A stretch of DNA of 64,000 nt from positions 77,946 to 141,945 of the forward strand of contig NZ_JGYU01000005.1 of NCBI RefSeq assembly GCF_000741135.1, given 5' to 3'. Source of the stretch: Bifidobacterium choerinum (GTDB lineage: Bacteria > Actinomycetota > Actinomycetes > Actinomycetales > Bifidobacteriaceae). The first letter of the stretch is position 1. Each line of letters starts with the position of its first letter. Shown in pieces: positions 42,176 through 50,614 of the stretch. The notes below the pieces were generated by a model, which searched no databases, had not been told where the DNA came from, and saw only the letters and a program-made list of their open reading frames with translations. A program made the position numbers and the translations under genes.

Positions 42176-42925
42176 TCACTGCGCGTCGATCGCCTCCCAC
42201 TGCGGCTTCCAGCTCATCTGTTCGTCGTACGCGCTCGCCCAGAACATGTATTCGTTCTCGACGCCGTGGATGAACAGTTCGATGAGCTGTTCGCGCTTAC
42301 GCTCATCGGCGTCGGCGACGAACCGTTCGATGTGTGCGAGCAGCCATGCCGACGACTGCCAGAACTCGTCGGTCTTGTAGGTGTCGATCCAGCTCTTGTA
42401 CGGGTTGTCGCCGAGCGTGTCCGCGAACTCGTCCGCGAGACGCTGCCCGTAGTCGGCGTACACCCACGCGCACGGCAGCACGGCGACGAGCACGTCGAGC
42501 AGGTCGCCGCCATAGGCGACCGACAGCATATGCGTCGTGTACGCGCGCGCGAACGCCGACTGCTTCGCGCGCGCCATCTCCTCGGGCGTGATGCCGTACG
42601 ACGCCAGATAATCGCCGTGCAGTGATTTCTCGACGTCGAAGATCGAGCGCTGCACGTCGACCATGAACTTCATGATCTCCGCGTCGTCGGTCTTCGTCAG
42701 CGCGAGCGCGTGCACCTTCGCGTAGTCGTTGAGGTAGAGCTCGTCCTGCTTGAGGTAGAACGCGAACTTGCGCGTCGGCAGCGTGCCGGCGCCGAGTTCG
42801 CGGATGAACGGCTGGCGGTACCCCTCCTCCCATACCAGGTTCGCCGCGTCGCGCATCCGCTGTGCGAACGGTGGCAGGTTCGTCAACGTGATGGCGGTTG
42901 CATTGCCGGATTCAGCTGTGGTCAT
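42176..42925 (-). CDS. tenA: TenA-family thiaminase II/aminopyrimidine aminohydrolase
   Basis: From ATG 42923-42925, with GGGAG upstream, the protein is 249 residues; the frame extends ten more codons. FIRELGAGTLPTRKFAFYLKQDELYLNDYAK, VLPCAWVYADYG with the active-site Cys, and GVENEYMFWASAYDEQ with the catalytic Glu and Tyr are TenA features. It salvages the pyrimidine part of degraded thiamine. No riboswitch is seen ahead of it, unlike ykoE. The stretch 42926-43447 upstream has no gene and contains the phage-side terminator and the CRISPR-like repeats. Confidence 0.9.
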   Translation of the reverse strand: MTTAESGNATAITLTNLPPFAQRMRDAANLVWEEGYRQPFIRELGAGTLPTRKFAFYLKQDELYLNDYAKVHALALTKTDDAEIMKFMVDVQRSIFDVEKSLHGDYLASYGITPEEMARAKQSAFARAYTTHMLSVAYGGDLLDVLVAVLPCAWVYADYGQRLADEFADTLGDNPYKSWIDTYKTDEFWQSSAWLLAHIERFVADADERKREQLIELFIHGVENEYMFWASAYDEQMSWKPQWEAIDAQ

Positions 42926-43154
42926 ATGTCGTCTCCCTACGATGGTGTTATCCAATCAAGACGGTCGTCCGACACGTAAGAACACGGCTAAAACCCAATG
43001 ATTGCAACATTCACGAGAATCATCCGGTTCTAGCACCGCTCGCATACGACGTGAAGAGTTAATGAATGTTTAACGAAAACACGCATCGGACAGATCAACA
43101 CCGTTCACGCGACCGGATAACCGCCAAGACAAGCACAACACACCGTCTGGATAC

Positions 43155-43196
43155 GAAAAAACGGGGCCGGCAGCCACTCAGGCCGCCAGCCCCGTT
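43155..43196 (-). terminator. Terminator at the end of the phage late operon
   Basis: AACGGGGC at 43160-43167 pairs with GCCCCGTT at 43189-43196, with an inner GGC/GCC helix. On the minus strand it is followed by six Ts. Confidence 0.88.
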
Positions 43197-43229
43197 AGTT
43201 GAGAGCGGCGCCTCGGCTCCGCCCTCTGA

Positions 43230-43309
43230 AACCCACCCCGCTGTGATGCGGGGAACACGATTGCATCAAACAATCTAGGGGGTCATCCCCGCTGTGATGC
43301 GGGGAACAC
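43230..43309 (-). CRISPR. Two type I-E-like CRISPR repeats with one short spacer
   Basis: CCCCGCTGTGATGCGGGGAACAC occurs, in exact copies, at 43236-43258 and 43287-43309 (read in reverse it starts GTGTTCCCCGC, the usual type I-E start). The second copy has TCAT before it; the first differs there. The unit length is 51 bases, so the spacer is about 23 bases instead of 32-33. No cas gene lies within the window. Confidence 0.65.
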
Positions 43310-43447
43310 TGTCGCGCGATTCGATTTAACGAATCATCCCAACAAGCGTAGGGAAACGCAACCGTGCTGTTTAATTGTGGTATCCACAAAATAGTAGATA
43401 TTTCAACCCACTCACCGATTGCTCGGCGAGACAGTACGACAAGTATA

Positions 43448-43747
43448 TCACAACTTGCGGTTCGGATTGTATGCGACACCGAACGCCGCTGCCACGGTCG
43501 GAATCGCGCCGGCCAGCGACGACAGCAGGATCGTCACCCATTTCGCCGCACCCGCTTCGATGGCGACGGGAGCTGCGACGGTGAGGATGACGCCGGCGAT
43601 GGCGCACACCACATACACGGCGGTGCGCACGGCCGGGTCGAACACTGGCGTATACGGCTCCTCATGCGGAATACTGTCGGGCAGTGGCTGGTCCGTGTCC
43701 ATGTACATACGGTCGAGGTCGTCGTCGCTCATATGCTCATCGGTCAT
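43448..43747 (-). CDS. Putative holin
   Basis: The protein is 99 residues. An acidic N-terminus (DEHMSDDDLDRMYMDTD) is followed by two membrane helices (about 42-62 and 68-90, VCAIAGVILTVAAPVAIEAG and WVTILLSSLAGAIPTVAAAFGV, each quoted within limits) and a short basic tail. This is the layout of class II holins, which permeabilise the membrane to free the endolysin. It lies 12 bases after the endolysin gene. GGGGAG precedes its start. Confidence 0.75.
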   Translation of the reverse strand: MTDEHMSDDDLDRMYMDTDQPLPDSIPHEEPYTPVFDPAVRTAVYVVCAIAGVILTVAAPVAIEAGAAKWVTILLSSLAGAIPTVAAAFGVAYNPNRKL

Positions 43748-43759
43748 GATGATCTCCCC

Positions 43760-44524
43760 TCACTTGGCGTCCTTGACGAGGACGCCGAACGCGGCCATGT
43801 CGGCCGGGGAGACGTCACCGTATTCCTCCTTGGCGCCGACGCACTGCGCCCACGTCTTGCACTGCTCACCGGTCTTCGAGTAGACGTATTTCATGGTCTT
43901 GAGCACGTTCATGGACGGGATGTGACGGTACTGGCCGGCGGCCATGTCGGCCACGTAGAGTTCCTGAGTGCCCTTCTTGCGGAAGATGACATGCATGTTC
44001 TTGTTCTCCTTTTTGAGTTGCGCCACCGTCTGTGCGGCGGTGGGCTTGTTGTTCATCTTGTCCTGGACGAGTCGGACGAAAGCATTCCAGCTGTAGCCGA
44101 AACGGTTGAAGTACGGGAACGGGTCGGTATGGTCGCTGCCACCGTACACTTGGCTGAACCACTGGTGGGGATGCATCCGATCCACACCCCATCCGTGTGC
44201 TTTGAGTATCTGCGCGCACACGTCGGCTGCGATCTGGATACCACGGTCGAAGTCGGCTTTGTTTGTGGCTTCGCAGATTTCGATGCCGACGCACGTCGCG
44301 TTGCCGTTGCCGACCTGCCAACACAGGCGGTTGTCGGGCACCGTGTGATACGCCTCGCGCCAGTCGGACGTGTAGTGCACCGCATAGTCGTATCCGCGCG
44401 ACCACAGGTCGCGATGATTTCGGGCTGTGGCGCCGGGATTCGCTGTGGAATGCACGGCTAGCATGGATGGATTGAGTGGGCCGTGCCCATCGTTGACAAT
44501 GTCCTGTCTGATGGATATCAACAT
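43760..44524 (-). CDS. Endolysin, N-acetylmuramoyl-L-alanine amidase (Amidase_2)
   Basis: The protein is 254 residues with AAAGGAG ahead of ATG 44522-44524. LAVHSTANPGATARNHRDLW has the first zinc His, then VGIEICEATN and MHPHQWFSQVYGGSDHTDPFPYF has the further zinc ligands and the catalytic region. A charged linker (QTVAQLKKENKNM) joins a C-terminal domain (HVIFRKKGTQELYVADMAAGQYRHI) that probably binds the cell wall. It cleaves peptidoglycan at the end of infection. Confidence 0.9.
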   Translation of the reverse strand: MLISIRQDIVNDGHGPLNPSMLAVHSTANPGATARNHRDLWSRGYDYAVHYTSDWREAYHTVPDNRLCWQVGNGNATCVGIEICEATNKADFDRGIQIAADVCAQILKAHGWGVDRMHPHQWFSQVYGGSDHTDPFPYFNRFGYSWNAFVRLVQDKMNNKPTAAQTVAQLKKENKNMHVIFRKKGTQELYVADMAAGQYRHIPSMNVLKTMKYVYSKTGEQCKTWAQCVGAKEEYGDVSPADMAAFGVLVKDAK

Positions 44525-44542
44525 GCGCTCCTTTCTGATATG

Positions 44543-44572
44543 AAAAAGGCCACAGCGTGGTGCTGTGGCCTT
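44543..44572 (-). terminator. Terminator between a membrane protein gene and the endolysin
   Basis: AAGGCCACAGC at 44546-44556 pairs with GCTGTGGCCTT at 44562-44572; the minus strand then has TTTTT. It would limit read-through into the lysis genes, so those may have their own promoter or depend on antitermination. Confidence 0.85.
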
Positions 44573-44590
44573 ATGGCTTGTTGATGGCGG

Positions 44591-44989
44591 TTAGTAGTCG
44601 CCTTCGTTGGTTTCGTCGCACATGCGGCTGGTCGCGTCCCCGCCGGGCGGCACCGATGGTAGGCGTCGAATCTCCTCGATCATTTCAGTGCCGGTACCGT
44701 TGCCGCCGATCGAATGGTAGGCGGTGTAGAGACGTTCCAGCACGTGCTTTTCGTTCGGGTGCAACCAGCCGTGCCGCATGGCGCTCTCGTGCCGTTCCCT
44801 GATGCGCAGATAGGCAAGCTCGACCACGGCCGCGTTGAGGCCGTCGAGTTTTTCGGCGATCTTGTTCATGTCCACGGCCGGATGGCGTTTGTCGTAGCGG
44901 CCCAACAGCCAGCTGATGATGCCGGACACCCCCAACCCGGTGGCGACGCCAGCGAGAGCGGTGATAGCCTCCGCACTCAACAGATTCAA
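44591..44989 (-). CDS. Phage membrane protein, function unknown
   Basis: The protein is 132 residues. A single N-terminal hydrophobic helix (about 8-29, ITALAGVATGLGVSGIISWLLG) precedes a cytoplasmic helical part with AEKLDGLNAAVVELAYLRIRERHES and ends in an acidic tail. The start is TTG 44989, with GGAGGTG about 11 bases upstream. Its place next to the lysis genes suggests an accessory lysis protein or second holin. I do not recognise the family with certainty. Confidence 0.65.
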   Translation of the reverse strand: MNLLSAEAITALAGVATGLGVSGIISWLLGRYDKRHPAVDMNKIAEKLDGLNAAVVELAYLRIRERHESAMRHGWLHPNEKHVLERLYTAYHSIGGNGTGTEMIEEIRRLPSVPPGGDATSRMCDETNEGDY

Positions 44990-45096
44990 AAAATGTTCAC
45001 CTCCCCTCGATGATTGGTTATGGTATGACGACTGGCGGGTGCATGTTCCGAGACGCCGCGATGCCGCTCATGCGGCCACCTTTCAATGGGACGCGG

Positions 45097-45534
45097 CTAC
45101 GCCTTCCCGTACCACTCCTCGAACGGTGCCATGTCGAACGCGGCGGTCATGTTGTCCGAGCGCATGAGCGCGATCTCGCGCACAATCATCGCCGGTGCGG
45201 AATTGAGTACTCTCAGCGAGAGTCTCGGGGCGTCGAGGTTCTCCTGCGCGATCCAGTCGATGCGCATACCTGCCATGATGCGTGCCGCGGTCACATCCTG
45301 CGTGCCCGCATACTTGTGGGCAGTCCATTGCACCCTGTAGTTGTTGCCGTCGATGGGATCGGTCACATCGGCCCGGATCCATAGGCTCACCGGCGTACCC
45401 GCTTCGAGGGGGCACGGAGTCCAGTCGCATGGGATCGTCACCTGCTGACCGAAAGATATGGTCAGGTTCGGGGATGGCGTCAGCACGTGGTTTACCCAAT
45501 CCGCCCCCGTCAACAACAGTTTCTCCGCGCTCAT
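45097..45534 (-). CDS. Phage tail-region protein, function unknown
   Basis: The protein is 145 residues, beta-rich with no signal or membrane helix (LTISFGQQVTIPCDW, RVQWTAHKYAG, LSLRVLNSAPAMIVREIAL). Its start overlaps the previous stop (ATGA), so it is coupled to it. It resembles small carbohydrate-binding or fibre-tip accessory proteins in shape, but I cannot name a family. Confidence 0.6.
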   Translation of the reverse strand: MSAEKLLLTGADWVNHVLTPSPNLTISFGQQVTIPCDWTPCPLEAGTPVSLWIRADVTDPIDGNNYRVQWTAHKYAGTQDVTAARIMAGMRIDWIAQENLDAPRLSLRVLNSAPAMIVREIALMRSDNMTAAFDMAPFEEWYGKA

Positions 45535-46055
45535 GCCACCACCACCAGTTCGAGGTGGTGTGGATAGAAGCCTAGGAAGCTAAGCCCCCCCCCCGTGGTG
45601 GGGAAGGTGTCGCCCGCGAACCACGGACGTTGCAGCTCAGGATATTTCAGCGTGCCGTTCTGCACCATGTCGTACAGCCTTTCCCAATCCTCCGGCGTGT
45701 ACACGCCGCGTTCCATCAGCACGAACGGGCCGTAGACGAGCGGCAGCGTATGGCTGCTGTTATTCCCGTCAGCGACGCGCGCCGCCACCCAGCCATCCCT
45801 ACGGACGAGCAGCGTGCCATTCTCGACCGTCAACCGGTCGAGCACGTTCGGATTGTCGCTGATGACACGCGCGTACAACACACGGCCCGCCAACTCGGTA
45901 TTGGTCATGCCCTGCCATGCGAACGCCGTACCATTACTCGCACCCTCGGCCAGCTCGTACCGCCAATTGTCGCCGTTCTCCGTCGCCACACCCTCCCAAC
46001 AAGCGCACTTTTTGCGCGCGTGGGGGTCCGGATGCAGATTACGCAATTCACTCAT
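45531..46055 (-). CDS. Phage tail-region protein, function unknown
   Basis: The protein is 174 residues, starting MSELRNLHPDPHARKKCACWEGVATENGDNW in pieces, with a Cys pair and several Trp. It continues in beta-rich sequence (RDGWVAARVADGNNS, LPLVYGPFVLMERG). It could be a carbohydrate-recognition part of the tail tip. A poly-C stretch lies in its 3' end (45587-45594), a possible site of length variation. Its start overlaps the stop of the small gene upstream. Confidence 0.6.
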   Translation of the reverse strand: MSELRNLHPDPHARKKCACWEGVATENGDNWRYELAEGASNGTAFAWQGMTNTELAGRVLYARVISDNPNVLDRLTVENGTLLVRRDGWVAARVADGNNSSHTLPLVYGPFVLMERGVYTPEDWERLYDMVQNGTLKYPELQRPWFAGDTFPTTGGGLSFLGFYPHHLELVVVA

Positions 46056-46185
46056 GAGTCGCCTCCTCGCCTAGTCGGGCCTGTAGGACGCGTGCCTGCG
46101 CGGTCAATACCGCGACCTGATATGCGAGCTGCGCGTTCTGCTCACGTAGCGCCGTGATCAGCTGCTCTGCTGGTATTTCTGTCAT
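46048..46185 (-). CDS. Small 45-residue coiled-coil phage protein
   Basis: From ATG 46183-46185, with GGAGG nine bases upstream, the frame encodes MTEIPAEQLITALREQNAQL and 25 more residues, ending EEATHE. Heptad-like spacing of L, A and V (LITALREQNAQLAYQVAVL) predicts one coiled coil. The stop overlaps the next start by a few bases, so it is translated in series. It is too short for many gene finders. Confidence 0.7.
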   Translation of the reverse strand: MTEIPAEQLITALREQNAQLAYQVAVLTAQARVLQARLGEEATHE

Positions 46186-46194
46186 GCTGCCTCC

Positions 46195-47481
46195 TTAGAT
46201 GAAGATCATGTAGTTGACACGGAACGTTGTGCCGGTTGAGGCGGAGCAGAACACATACCAGCGTTTGTCGTCCTGATTCCAGCCCGCACCTGTCAACGCG
46301 ATGTTGTTCGCTCTCAGGTCGCCGTTGGCGACGAACACGACCGCAGTCGATGCGTCGATGTTCTCGCCGACGATCGCCGCCCACTGCTCCGCCGTGAACA
46401 AGTCATGACGATTGGACGACGCGGACGGGGTGACGACCTTCGTGCCCTTGAACATGCGCGGCACGTTGCACCCGTTGATACTGACCGGCATTCCCGCGAT
46501 GGCGACACCCGCCGTGGGGGCGCCGACGCCGATGCCGATGCCTTTGCCGCCCGCCGAGAAGTCAAGCAGGAAGCGTTGCGGGCCTACCGTCGTGTACGCG
46601 TTCACGGTCCCGTACTTGTCTTTCACGACCACACGGAACCGCCATGAGGAGTCCGCTGACAAATCAGTCAGGGTGACTGTGCCCGTGCCTGTGGCGCCGC
46701 TCGCGGTGACCGGCGTCTCTTTCCATGTGCCACCGTCCTGTACCGCGATCGTCACCGACTGCACTGTGTTCGCACTGTCACCGGATGTGTCGCATTTCCA
46801 TGTGACGTACAATTTCACGCGCGTGCCGGATTCAGACATATCGCCAGCCTCGTTCACACGTTGCGCGGTGAATGATTGGATGGTAGGTGGTTGCGCGTTG
46901 AGCTTCCATTTCGCGTACAACGTGTTGTTGTTGTCCGCACCGTACCGGCCGCCCGGCTGGTAGATGACCGCACCGTCCGCACTCGTCGCCCACCCGAGGA
47001 ACGTATGGTTCGCGCGCGTGGGCCTCGTGCTCGACAAGGTGAGGACCTCACCCCACCATTTCGTCTGACTGCCGGGAGCCCCACTGCCGCCATTCGCGTT
47101 ATACGAGACAGTGTGCGAGGGCAATGGCGGCACGCTGATACGCAAGTCGCTTCTCGACGTGCCTGCCGCGAACCCGCTGACTCGGGCCTCCGCGGTACAC
47201 AGAACGCTTTGCGTCGCCTTGGTGCGATTAACCCAGATTTCTTTCGCCACCAAGCCCACGCCTGAGTTCTGCGCGATGCTCACATTCGTCTGATCGACCG
47301 TGCTCCACTGCCCGTTCACCGCCGCGCCGCCATGCACGCTCAACCCTGAGAACCAGTATCCGTTCGCGGAATTGATGAAGCATTCCGTCTTGATTCGCAC
47401 ACGGCCGTTTTCCGTTGCGGTCACGGTCGATTTGTTTCGCACGCGCCAATTATTGACGATGTTACCCAGGCTCTCAGCCAT
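46195..47481 (-). CDS. Phage tail fibre-like protein with an InlB B-repeat
   Basis: The protein is 428 residues. Residues about 125-195 (HTVSYNANGGSGAPGSQTKWW, TLSSTRPTRANHTFLGWAT, TLYAKWKLN) form one InlB B-repeat (Flg_new/Listeria-Bacteroides repeat), a domain usually found on surface proteins of Gram-positive bacteria. A fibronectin-like stretch follows (PPTIQSFTAQRVNEAGDMSESGTRVKLYVTW, DLSADSSWRFRVVVKD). The C-terminal part (KGIGIGVGAPTAGVAIAG, then MFKGTKVVTPS) is like the trimeric ends of phage fibres. It probably contacts the host surface. Confidence 0.75.
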   Translation of the reverse strand: MAESLGNIVNNWRVRNKSTVTATENGRVRIKTECFINSANGYWFSGLSVHGGAAVNGQWSTVDQTNVSIAQNSGVGLVAKEIWVNRTKATQSVLCTAEARVSGFAAGTSRSDLRISVPPLPSHTVSYNANGGSGAPGSQTKWWGEVLTLSSTRPTRANHTFLGWATSADGAVIYQPGGRYGADNNNTLYAKWKLNAQPPTIQSFTAQRVNEAGDMSESGTRVKLYVTWKCDTSGDSANTVQSVTIAVQDGGTWKETPVTASGATGTGTVTLTDLSADSSWRFRVVVKDKYGTVNAYTTVGPQRFLLDFSAGGKGIGIGVGAPTAGVAIAGMPVSINGCNVPRMFKGTKVVTPSASSNRHDLFTAEQWAAIVGENIDASTAVVFVANGDLRANNIALTGAGWNQDDKRWYVFCSASTGTTFRVNYMIFI

Positions 47482-47482
47482 G

Positions 47483-50400
47483 TCATGCCTCCTGAACCGT
47501 TGCGCTGCCGCCGACGTATTGCAGGCTCATGTGCCCGTTGTCACGTGGCAGGAACGCGAAATTACCGATACGTAACGTGTTCACGATTTCCGCGTTGTTG
47601 ATGTACAACCTGTCGTTCGACACGTAGGCGGCGACGGTGTTGCCCGCACGGAATTGCATCGCCGTCGAGGTCAATTGCACGCTGTACGCGTCCGTGTTCG
47701 TCAGGTCGCCGATGGTCAACCCCGTGTCCGGGTCGAACTGCATGTACTGTTTCCGTGCGTTGATCTCCTCGTCCAACCGGTCCGTGGTCGCCCCTACCTG
47801 CGTCTGCACATTCGTGACGGATTCACCCAATGCGTCGGCCGTCTGCGTGAACGTGGCGAGCGGCGTATACGAATCATGCACCTCGTCGGTCAGGTCGGAG
47901 ACACGACTGTCCGACGCGATACCCGACGTACCCAAATCCACGGCACCGTCAGCCGCGAAACTGATGACCGTCTGACCGCCATGCGTGACCGTCAACCCTG
48001 TAGACGTGATGCTCACCCGGTTGCCCGCGTCCGTGCTCGTATAGATGTTCGTACCGACCATCTCACCGGCCGAAATGGTCGGCGCATTGAACACGGCATT
48101 TGTTGAGACAGCCCCATCGAGCGTCAACTCGCCGGTGGCCGCGTCGAACGCCATCGAGTATTCCTCTTTGCCATTGTTCTTATACGCGAACATGCCACCG
48201 TCGGTGATGACCAGACCACGGTATTTCTTCGCGGCCTCACTGGACTGCCACTCGGTGTTCGTGCGGATGACGCCGCCCGTGATGGCCGCACCCGAGATTT
48301 CGCCGCCCGACTGGATGGCTCCGTCCAGGCTCAACGTCCATACTCCATCGATTGGGGCGAACGTGAGCACGTTCTTCGTGCCGTCGGAAACACTGATGCC
48401 GTCCTCGTTGGCGCGCAGGAAACGCTTCTGGTCGGCCCGGTAGATGTCGAGGTTACCGCCCGTGAGCTTGATGCCACGGTTCGCGTCGTTCACGGTCTGC
48501 ACCGTGCCGCCCGTCACCGTCGAACCGTGGATCCTGGACGCGTCGATGTCACCCGTCGTGATGCTCGGCGTCGTCAACGAACCGCCGTCGATGAGCACAT
48601 CACGGAATGTGGCGCTGCCGTTCGCCGCGTTCATCGTGATCGTCGCATTCCCGCCAGCGCCCTTGAGCAGGATGCCTTCGTTGTTGACGACAAGCCGTTC
48701 GTTCGAGGTGAGGAACACGCCGCCCTTGATGGTCTTGCCGTACAGGGCGGTGGCGTCTATCGCGTCCGCTTCGACCGCACCCGCCTTGATGTTGCGCGCC
48801 TCAACACAGTCGGCGGCGAGCAGTTCCGTCACGATGGAACCGTTCACCAGCAAATCCTCGGCATACAGAGTGTGCGAGTTCCACTTCGTGCCGTCCCACA
48901 CCCACATGTGCTCGATCTCATTCGAATGGTCCACGAGCACTGAAGGACTGTTGTTCGGCTCACCTGTCCAGTAGGTTTCCAGATTCGGCAAGGATGTCTG
49001 CCACCACAGGTCGCCGGCGGTCAGTTTCGCCGCCACGTCCGCATCCGCCGCCGGGTCGGTCGTGGCACGGTAGATGGCGTTCTTGCCGTCCGCCGTCGCC
49101 TTCGCCAACGCCGCAGCATCGCCCGCGTTCTCGGCTGCCTTCTTGGCTGCATCCGACGTGTCCTGAGCGCTTTTGGCGGCCTGCTCAAGCTCCCAGATGT
49201 GCGTGTAGTCGATGATCGATGCGTCGTCCACATACGCGTCCACAGGCTGTGGGAACGCGATACGGGCACGAATCCAGCGCATACCGTCGCCGATAAGCAC
49301 CGTCTGCGATGCTGATGTCCACTTGTCGCCCGTATACACGAAGTCCGCTTCCGGCGTGAAATTGGCCCATACGGTCGAATCGGTCACGGTCACGTCGCCC
49401 GTGTACTGCAATCTCAAACCGCCGGCATCTCCGGCGCCGGACAGTGCGGTCATCAGCTTGTACCAAGCGTCGAAACGATACCGGTGGCCTGTCGTCACCG
49501 CGATCGGCTTCAGGCTCACCAGTTCGGACGCGCCGAGCGAACCGTTCAGATAGGCTCGCCTGCCGCCGGAACGCGACCATGGCGACTGCTGCGTGAACGC
49601 GGCACCGGCGATGTTCGTCCTCCACCCATCCTGGCCGTCCTCGAACCCGCCGTTGAACAGCAGCTCCTGCGCGTCACGACGCGCCAATTCGACCGCACGG
49701 TTCGCCTTGTCCGCATCCAATTGGGCCTTCGACGTCGCCTCGGACAGGTCGGTCAAACCCTGCTTCGCGTTCGCGATGTCCTTATCGACCTCGCCCATCT
49801 TCGTATCGTTCGCCGACGCGTAGTCGGTGAACTTCTTCGCCTCCGCTTCAATGGCGTCGGCGTTCGCCTGCACCTTCCCGTTCGTCTCGGCCAGCTTCTT
49901 ATCAACCGCATCCGCCTTGCTCGTCGCATCCGCAGCGGCCGCCGCGAGAATCTCGTCGGCCTTCGTGTCAATCCGGTCGGACGTGTCAGCAATGTTCTTG
50001 TTGACCTGCTCGATCTGCGCCTTCACAGACTCGTCAGCAGCCGCGAGGATGTTCTCGGCAGCCTCGTCAAACTCCTGCTGCGAGACGATGGGCAGAATCT
50101 CCACCTGCACATGTTCGGATTCTTCGGATTCGTTATAGGCCGGCGCACCATCCCTATCATGCGCATCATCCAACGCGGTCGCCCACACATCCAGCACGGT
50201 GCCTGCGTCGAACACGCCCGTGTTCACCTCACCCGCCGACGAAAGCACACCCACAAGCGTCTTCACAGCCTCGACGTCATCTGCCGGTCTCGCCCACACC
50301 TGAACGCAGCGGAAATCCTCCGGGATTCCACCCTCAAGGGCACCATCCCAACGGATAAGGGCCGTACCCAAGTGGCTCGTCGCCTCGATGTCCAACGGAC

Positions 50401-50596
50401 GGCCTGGCGGCGTCGTATCCCCCACCCACGGGGCGACGCCATTCACACCCAACACGGTATCCGTGCCGTCACGGTTAGGCACGACGATCACACCAGCGGT
50501 ACGCGCCGCATTATCCGTCCCCAACAGACGGTTGGCACGCGCCGCCATGAACGGCAGCGCCGCATCATCCGGGTTCAATTCCTCATGAATCGCCAT
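47483..50596 (-). CDS. Phage tail fibre/receptor-binding protein
   Basis: The protein is 1037 residues. Its N-terminal part (PGRPLDIEATSHLGTALIRWDG) reads as a fibronectin type III-like domain. A long coiled coil follows (about 165-320, EAAENILAAADESVKAQIEQVNKNIADTSDRIDTK in parts). Then LLFNGGFEDGQDGWRTN starts a carbohydrate-binding-module-like domain. Next comes the YWTGEPNNSPSVL segment (see findings), then repeated beta-helix units with IKAGAVEADAIDA and GGxIRTN motifs, and a second coiled coil near the C-terminus. It should trimerise and recognise the host wall. Confidence 0.8.
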   Translation of the reverse strand: MAIHEELNPDDAALPFMAARANRLLGTDNAARTAGVIVVPNRDGTDTVLGVNGVAPWVGDTTPPGRPLDIEATSHLGTALIRWDGALEGGIPEDFRCVQVWARPADDVEAVKTLVGVLSSAGEVNTGVFDAGTVLDVWATALDDAHDRDGAPAYNESEESEHVQVEILPIVSQQEFDEAAENILAAADESVKAQIEQVNKNIADTSDRIDTKADEILAAAAADATSKADAVDKKLAETNGKVQANADAIEAEAKKFTDYASANDTKMGEVDKDIANAKQGLTDLSEATSKAQLDADKANRAVELARRDAQELLFNGGFEDGQDGWRTNIAGAAFTQQSPWSRSGGRRAYLNGSLGASELVSLKPIAVTTGHRYRFDAWYKLMTALSGAGDAGGLRLQYTGDVTVTDSTVWANFTPEADFVYTGDKWTSASQTVLIGDGMRWIRARIAFPQPVDAYVDDASIIDYTHIWELEQAAKSAQDTSDAAKKAAENAGDAAALAKATADGKNAIYRATTDPAADADVAAKLTAGDLWWQTSLPNLETYWTGEPNNSPSVLVDHSNEIEHMWVWDGTKWNSHTLYAEDLLVNGSIVTELLAADCVEARNIKAGAVEADAIDATALYGKTIKGGVFLTSNERLVVNNEGILLKGAGGNATITMNAANGSATFRDVLIDGGSLTTPSITTGDIDASRIHGSTVTGGTVQTVNDANRGIKLTGGNLDIYRADQKRFLRANEDGISVSDGTKNVLTFAPIDGVWTLSLDGAIQSGGEISGAAITGGVIRTNTEWQSSEAAKKYRGLVITDGGMFAYKNNGKEEYSMAFDAATGELTLDGAVSTNAVFNAPTISAGEMVGTNIYTSTDAGNRVSITSTGLTVTHGGQTVISFAADGAVDLGTSGIASDSRVSDLTDEVHDSYTPLATFTQTADALGESVTNVQTQVGATTDRLDEEINARKQYMQFDPDTGLTIGDLTNTDAYSVQLTSTAMQFRAGNTVAAYVSNDRLYINNAEIVNTLRIGNFAFLPRDNGHMSLQYVGGSATVQEA

Positions 50597-50614
50597 ACAG
50601 CAACCTCCCTCAAC

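Noticed and set aside
43230-43309. A working CRISPR-Cas locus
   Set aside because: Only two repeats with a short spacer, no leader recognised and no cas genes in the window.
43000-43330. Left attachment site of the prophage
   Set aside because: The right end is outside the window, so no direct repeat can be paired; the terminator at 43155 is used only as a working boundary.
43195-43479. 94-residue minus-strand open frame over the CRISPR-like repeats
   Set aside because: The repeated CSPHHSG is only the translation of the two DNA repeats; no ribosome binding site or family.
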